A program made the translations under genes and the position numbers. Below, piece after piece: positions 29,596 through 32,362 of a DNA stretch of 32,362 nucleotides (position 1 is its first letter; the number at the start of each line of letters is the position of its first letter). The notes under the pieces were generated by a model. It was not told where the DNA came from. It saw nothing but the letters and a program-made list of their open reading frames with translations, and did not search any database. The DNA is taken from the IMG/VR virus record IMGVR_UViG_3300042539_000408, positions 1 through 32,362 of that record. One strand, given 5' to 3'. The stretch comes from a virus.

Positions 29596-30017
29596 CACCC
29601 CTCTCCCCTGGGTGCCACCACGTTCACGTCAATCACCGAGGGCTTCTCATCGTCTTCAGGCTTGTCCAGCAATCCACTGGCCTTTGCCAGCAACCGCAGT
29701 ACCTGAACCTTGTCGAAGAGCTCGATCTCAAGCGTCTGCTGCCCGTCCTTGCCCTTCGTCACCCTCACGTTCTTAATGGCCTGCAGCGCATGCTCAGGGA
29801 TCCGGCTGGCACCCTTGAACCTCACCGTCCCGTCATCATCCCAATCCATGATGTCCGTGATCTTCGTCTTCGCCATGCAGAGCAACAGATAAGCAACAGC
29901 CTCCCGGTTCTCAACGATCGTGGCTGACCTTTCGAGCCTGCGCTGGACGGATCTGATACCACCCCACCCATCCAGACTCGGTATCGTCGCGCTGAACTTC
30001 TGCTTACCCGTAGGCAT
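29595..30017 (-). CDS. terS: Terminase small subunit
   Basis: A 140-residue protein; the ATG at 30017 is chosen because GAGGAG lies seven bases upstream. The pattern ENREAVAYLLLCMAKTKITDIMDWDDDGTVRFKGASRIPEHALQAIKNVRVTKGKDGQQTLEIELFDKVQVLRLLAKASGLL is that of small terminase subunits: a helical DNA-binding part, a beta-hairpin and the 'DKVQVLRLLAK' helix. It recognises phage DNA and hands it to the large subunit, which is unusually far away (1.65 kb, with six short genes between). Confidence 0.8.
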   Translation of the reverse strand: MPTGKQKFSATIPSLDGWGGIRSVQRRLERSATIVENREAVAYLLLCMAKTKITDIMDWDDDGTVRFKGASRIPEHALQAIKNVRVTKGKDGQQTLEIELFDKVQVLRLLAKASGLLDKPEDDEKPSVIDVNVVAPRGEG

Positions 30018-30028
30018 ACCAACACTCC

Positions 30029-30286
30029 TCAAAACGGGATCTCTTCGTCCTGCTGACCCTGGTACCCATTGCTCTTGGCCTGCTCATGCTGGGACTGCTG
30101 CACCCGATCCCCCAGCGCCAGGCTGATCCACTTCTCACCCGCACTCGTCTCCTTCGTCCAACCACTCACCCAGTACACACTCCCGTCCGGCAGCATCAAC
30201 CGACCCTTCAGATTCGGATGCTTCTCACTCGTCTTCTTGTCGTTCTTGAACAGGCTGCCCTGCCCAGGCTTCATCTCGTATGCCAT
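30029..30286 (-). CDS. Small OB-like protein with an SSB-type acidic tip
   Basis: An 85-residue protein; the ATG at 30286 fits AAAGG eight bases upstream. The N-terminal part (YEMKPGQGSLFKNDKK, then HPNLKGRLMLPDGSVYWVSGWTKET, and KWISLALGDRV) is a small beta-rich domain found in many phages as a hypothetical protein. The C-terminus ends QDEEIPF, close to the DDDIPF tip by which bacterial SSB recruits repair and replication proteins. It is much shorter than SSB (about 175). It may be a minimal single-strand binding protein or an SSB mimic; it lies between the possible origin and the small terminase. Confidence 0.65.
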   Translation of the reverse strand: MAYEMKPGQGSLFKNDKKTSEKHPNLKGRLMLPDGSVYWVSGWTKETSAGEKWISLALGDRVQQSQHEQAKSNGYQGQQDEEIPF

Positions 30287-30557
30287 CGTCATCACCTTTC
30301 TGTGGTTAGGAAAACTTGAGGAAAATTTTGGGGTGGCCCCCACTCGCTACCGGTGAGGGGGAGGGGGCAAGGGTCTACGCGTGACGCGCCCGCATGACGC
30401 GCCCCACGCGCACGCCTAGCCGTATGACACCGGGCCTCGAGCCCCGCCAGCACCCGACACGGCCCTGCCTGTCCAATTCCCATACGTTCGTTTGAGTTTT
30501 GTACGGAGCCCGTAGAAAGGCCTACAACGCGCTGGAAGGGTGCCTGGCTATGTCCGG
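30287..30557. other. 271-base intergenic region with repeats (possible replication origin)
   Basis: Gene-free stretch between the replication protein and the SSB-like protein. It has a tandem 13-bp repeat at 30379-30404, an AT-rich pair AGGAAAACTT/AGGAAAATTT at 30308-30328, a G-rich run at 30351-30373 and a GGGC-TCGAG-GCCC-type hairpin near 30433-30445. No convincing promoter was found. The mix of GC-rich iterons and a short AT-rich segment beside a DNA-binding replication gene suggests an origin. Confidence 0.4.
30379..30404. repeat. Tandem 13-bp repeat (iteron-like)
   Basis: GCGTGACGCGCCC is followed directly by GCATGACGCGCCC, 12 of 13 identical. It lies in the intergenic region beside the winged-helix replication gene. 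Only two full units are present, fewer than in typical plasmid iteron arrays. Confidence 0.65.
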
Positions 30558-31445
30558 TCATCCTTGCCCCCGGTCGTGCGCTGTGGGCGATCCTGGCGCG
30601 TTTAGGAGGTGGTCTGCGTACAGATCGGTGACCGCATCGACCAAGGTTGCGATCCGCGGAGGCTGCAGACCCTCGCGCCGGTACCGCTCGCCAACCTGGG
30701 CGATCAGGTCGACTGCGAGCTCGTGCGGAATCGAATCTTCGATGACTTTGACGTACAACCGTTCGTCACCTTCAACCCTTACACCAAGCTCCTGTATGTA
30801 GTCTCTTAAAGACTTTGGGTCTGTCTGCGCAGTCTCATGCACGCCCTCTGCATGCGCACGTGTAGGCAGACCTGTGTTGCCCTTCTTCAGGCCCGCCCGG
30901 ATGCGCTTGGTGGCGAGCGTCTCGCCGTCCTTCGGCATCTTGTACGGCTTGGCTGGCTGCACGGCTCCGAACGGTTTGACGATGCCTTGCAGCATGCGTG
31001 CGATCTTGGCCCGTTGTTCCTCTGGCGTCATGTCCTGCTCCTCGATGATCTGTGCTGGTGGCCGGCAGTCTTCCGCGCTGCTGGCAATGGCGATCGCCTC
31101 GTCTGCGCTGATCGCCGGGTCATAGACCACCCGCAACGTGTTGTTGTGGTGGCCGCGGAATCCTTTCCTGATGACCTGGACGTAGCCGGCCTTGCGGAGC
31201 TTGGCCATCGACGTGGTGAGCGCCGTGCGGCTGATGCCCATCTTGTCTGCGAGCTTGGCCTGGCTGATCCAGGTGATGCCCGCCCGGTTGCAATGCTGCG
31301 TGAGTGCCACCAGCGTGCGGATCGCTCCGTCGCTCACCGTGCGGTCGTAGGCGATCCTGGCCGGCAGCACGCTGAACTTCCGCTCGGGCGGCTTGTAGTC
31401 CTTCGGGCGCAGCCGTGGCCGCCGCGGAACCTGGATCTCACTCAT
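30558..31445 (-). CDS. Winged-helix replication protein
   Basis: A 295-residue protein; the ATG at 31445 overlaps the upstream stop and follows GAGG, so it is preferred to a TTG 12 bases earlier. After a basic N-terminus (VPRRPRLRPKDYKPPERKF), residues about 36-110 form a winged helix-turn-helix (SDGAIRTLVALTQHCNRAGITWISQAKLADKMGISRTALTTSMAKLRKAGYVQVI), as in phage and plasmid initiator proteins. The C-terminal half is helical with no helicase-loader Walker motif. It probably binds an origin and recruits host replication proteins. The repeat-bearing gap downstream is a likely target. Confidence 0.7.
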   Translation of the reverse strand: MSEIQVPRRPRLRPKDYKPPERKFSVLPARIAYDRTVSDGAIRTLVALTQHCNRAGITWISQAKLADKMGISRTALTTSMAKLRKAGYVQVIRKGFRGHHNNTLRVVYDPAISADEAIAIASSAEDCRPPAQIIEEQDMTPEEQRAKIARMLQGIVKPFGAVQPAKPYKMPKDGETLATKRIRAGLKKGNTGLPTRAHAEGVHETAQTDPKSLRDYIQELGVRVEGDERLYVKVIEDSIPHELAVDLIAQVGERYRREGLQPPRIATLVDAVTDLYADHLLNAPGSPTAHDRGQG

Positions 31446-31686
31446 CGGGATCCTCAACCCAGTCCGCTCCCATGCCGTGCGGCATCGGTGCCCAACCGAC
31501 CACCCGGCTGCGCTCGATCACGCCACCGGTGCCCGCGTCATGCCACTGCCGGCGCTCCCGGTCGTACCAACCGATCCAGGTCTCCTCGGGCCTGACTAGC
31601 TCCACCAGAACCGTCTCATCGTCTGCCGGCAGGTGCTGCCTTGCCCTGCGCCACAGGATGAGCTCCTGCATCATTGGCCTGGCCAT
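31438..31686 (-). CDS. DUF551-like small phage protein
   Basis: An 82-residue protein beginning at the ATG at 31686 (AAGGA six bases upstream), overlapping the preceding gene by 71 bases. ELILWRRARQHLPADDETVLVELVRPEETWIGWYDRERRQWHD and VVGWAPMPHGM match the short phage DUF551-type pattern, in which a strand with W.D or W.P follows a 'P..W..MP' end. Function unknown; common in early accessory regions. Confidence 0.65.
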   Translation of the reverse strand: MARPMMQELILWRRARQHLPADDETVLVELVRPEETWIGWYDRERRQWHDAGTGGVIERSRVVGWAPMPHGMGADWVEDPDE

Positions 31687-31975
31687 TGCGTTCCTTCCAC
31701 AGTTTCAGCATCACCGCCCGCAGCTGCTCCGCTGCACGCTCCCCACGCACCGCCTGCACCTCGAGCAGGTAGCGTCGCTTCGTCCACTTCTTCGATCTCG
31801 GGCCGACGCTGTCCGGCAGCTGCATTGCCCAGGTCGCTTCGCAATAGAGCCGGTACTGCTCGCTGTGGTTGCCCACCTGGCGACCGTCCGGCAAAGTCAC
31901 CAGCTTCGCGTTGTCGTGCACGTTCCCGCAGCCCATGCATGCAAGCGCCGCATTGCCACCTTCGATGCCTTCCAC
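31616..31975 (-). CDS. DUF7696-like protein with a Cys pair
   Basis: A 119-residue protein starting at a GTG ten bases after GGAGG. It has a CMGC pair (about residues 13-16), a VTLPDGRQV strand, then HSEQYRLYCEATWAMQLPD and RRYLLEVQAVRGERAAEQLRAVMLKLWKE. This is the pattern of small phage proteins I associate with DUF7696 (CEA-x-W/H..LP..R..YL..V...RG..AA..L...ML..W). It is read in another phase over most of the 31671-32054 frame. The convincing helix pattern makes this the real coding phase in the overlap. Confidence 0.7.
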   Translation of the reverse strand: MEGIEGGNAALACMGCGNVHDNAKLVTLPDGRQVGNHSEQYRLYCEATWAMQLPDSVGPRSKKWTKRRYLLEVQAVRGERAAEQLRAVMLKLWKERNGQANDAGAHPVAQGKAAPAGRR

Positions 31976-32054
31976 CGTTCAAGATCCTCCACGCGCCGCC
32001 CTCGATCGGGTTGCGCTGCTGACAGTTACTGCACCACCGCGGCTCGTCGCTCAC
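31671..32054 (-). CDS. Zinc-ribbon protein, overlapping the next gene out of phase
   Basis: Starts at a GTG overlapping the RusA stop (GTGA). The first 40 residues form a convincing zinc ribbon: WCSNCQQRNPIEGGAWRIL then RRWQCGAC (CxxC at 8-11 and 35-38). After about residue 55 the composition becomes Gly/Ala/Arg-rich (GDFAGRSPGG, ARGAGGAWGACSGAAAGG) like a shadow of the overlapping frame. The functional part may be only the N-terminal finger. Relatives usually end soon after the second CxxC. A frameshift joining this finger to the 31616-31975 product is another possibility. Confidence 0.5.
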   Translation of the reverse strand: MSDEPRWCSNCQQRNPIEGGAWRILNGGRHRRWQCGACMHGLRERARQREAGDFAGRSPGGQPQRAVPALLRSDLGNAAAGQRRPEIEEVDEATLPARGAGGAWGACSGAAAGGDAETVEGTQWPGQ

Positions 32055-32362
32055 TCGAGCACCTCGTGCATGTAGACCTCGACGCCAGGCTCGGTCGAAT
32101 AGAACTTGCTGACCGTCAGCCTAGCGACCTGCTTGTCGTCGACGTAGGCGATGCCGTTGCAAGCGTCCAGGATGGCCTTGGCGACGTTGTCCAGGTCTGG
32201 CTTACCCGGCACCGCATCGCCGTTCAGCGCGGCCAACTGGCGCTTCACCGTCCAACTGACAGGCACGCCGACCCGGATGTTGATCCGCACCGCCATCGGG
32301 TGCTCTGACGGCTGCCAGGTACCCATCGCTGACCTGCAGGCCTCGCCCACCAGGCGCTCCCA
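32051..32362 (-). CDS. rusA: RusA-type Holliday junction resolvase, C-terminal part
   Basis: This is the C-terminal part of the resolvase that begins at 241. It carries the RusA signature KPDLDNVAKAILDACNG followed by AYVDDKQV. The aspartates in the DLDN and YVDD motifs are the metal-binding catalytic residues in RusA. The first 127 bases of this piece are also present at 1-127. The stop (TGA at 32053-32051) overlaps the GTG start of the next leftward gene. With the YqaJ exonuclease and RecT on the other strand it completes a phage recombination set. Confidence 0.9.
   Translation of the reverse strand, partial: WERLVGEACRSAMGTWQPSEHPMAVRINIRVGVPVSWTVKRQLAALNGDAVPGKPDLDNVAKAILDACNGIAYVDDKQVARLTVSKFYSTEPGVEVYMHEVLE
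32236..32362. repeat. Terminal direct repeat, right copy (contig circularisation overlap)
   Basis: Exact copy of bases 1-127. Joining the two copies restores one continuous reading frame for the RusA-type resolvase on the minus strand, which supports the circular reading. Confidence 0.95.

Noticed and set aside
1-32362. A CRISPR array, diversity-generating retroelement or insertion sequence
   Set aside because: No regularly spaced repeats, no reverse transcriptase or template/variable repeat pair and no transposase were seen on either strand.

Overview
The window is a complete small tailed-phage genome written as a linear contig. Bases 1-127 recur exactly at 32236-32362, so the molecule closes into a circle of 32,235 bp. 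The contig join falls inside a RusA-type resolvase gene, which is therefore seen as two pieces (1-241 and 32051-32362, both minus). Base composition is high-GC with GC-rich third positions, and genes are packed with 1-4 base overlaps (ATGA, GTGA, TTGA, TGATG) behind GGAG-type ribosome binding sites. This suggests a high-GC proteobacterial host. The virion genes describe a short-tailed podovirus: a T7-type head-tail connector portal, a Bbp19-like protein, tail tubular proteins A and B, and three large internal/ejection proteins. I see no phage RNA polymerase, DNA polymerase, primase, helicase, tyrosine integrase or CI-like repressor, so this is a T7-like virion on a host-dependent replication module.

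Layout. All transcription appears to diverge from one control region (427-623), which carries a strong rightward sigma70-type promoter and three inverted repeats. The short rightward operon (624-4342) encodes small unknown proteins, a small serine recombinase, a YqaJ-type exonuclease and a RecT annealing protein. Everything else is on the minus strand and reads leftward around the circle: a ribbon-helix-helix protein, RusA, small zinc-ribbon proteins, a winged-helix replication protein, a 271-bp intergenic region with tandem repeats (possible origin), a short protein with an SSB-like acidic tip, the small terminase, six short overlapping genes and the large terminase. A 437-bp non-coding stretch with many hairpins follows, then an HNH endonuclease, a cupin, small lysine-rich proteins and a first host-recognition locus (spike-base-like and tip proteins). 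Next come portal, Bbp19-like protein, scaffold, a rho-independent terminator and a new promoter, capsid, tail tubes and ejection proteins. The strand ends with the tail fibre and a lysis cassette (several small membrane proteins, a 3TM holin, a GH108 muramidase). The two operons converge at 4325-4342.

How it works together. The exonuclease, RecT and RusA form a recombination set that could support replication and concatemer formation. The winged-helix protein, the SSB-like protein and the repeat region between them look like an origin/initiation unit. The serine recombinase and ribbon-helix-helix protein near the divergent promoters resemble a plasmid-like maintenance or switch module. The most unusual item is the 25964-26400 non-coding region between the large terminase and the HNH gene. 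It has a 13-bp inverted repeat closing a branched hairpin, with a U-tract after it on the transcribed strand, followed by further hairpins.
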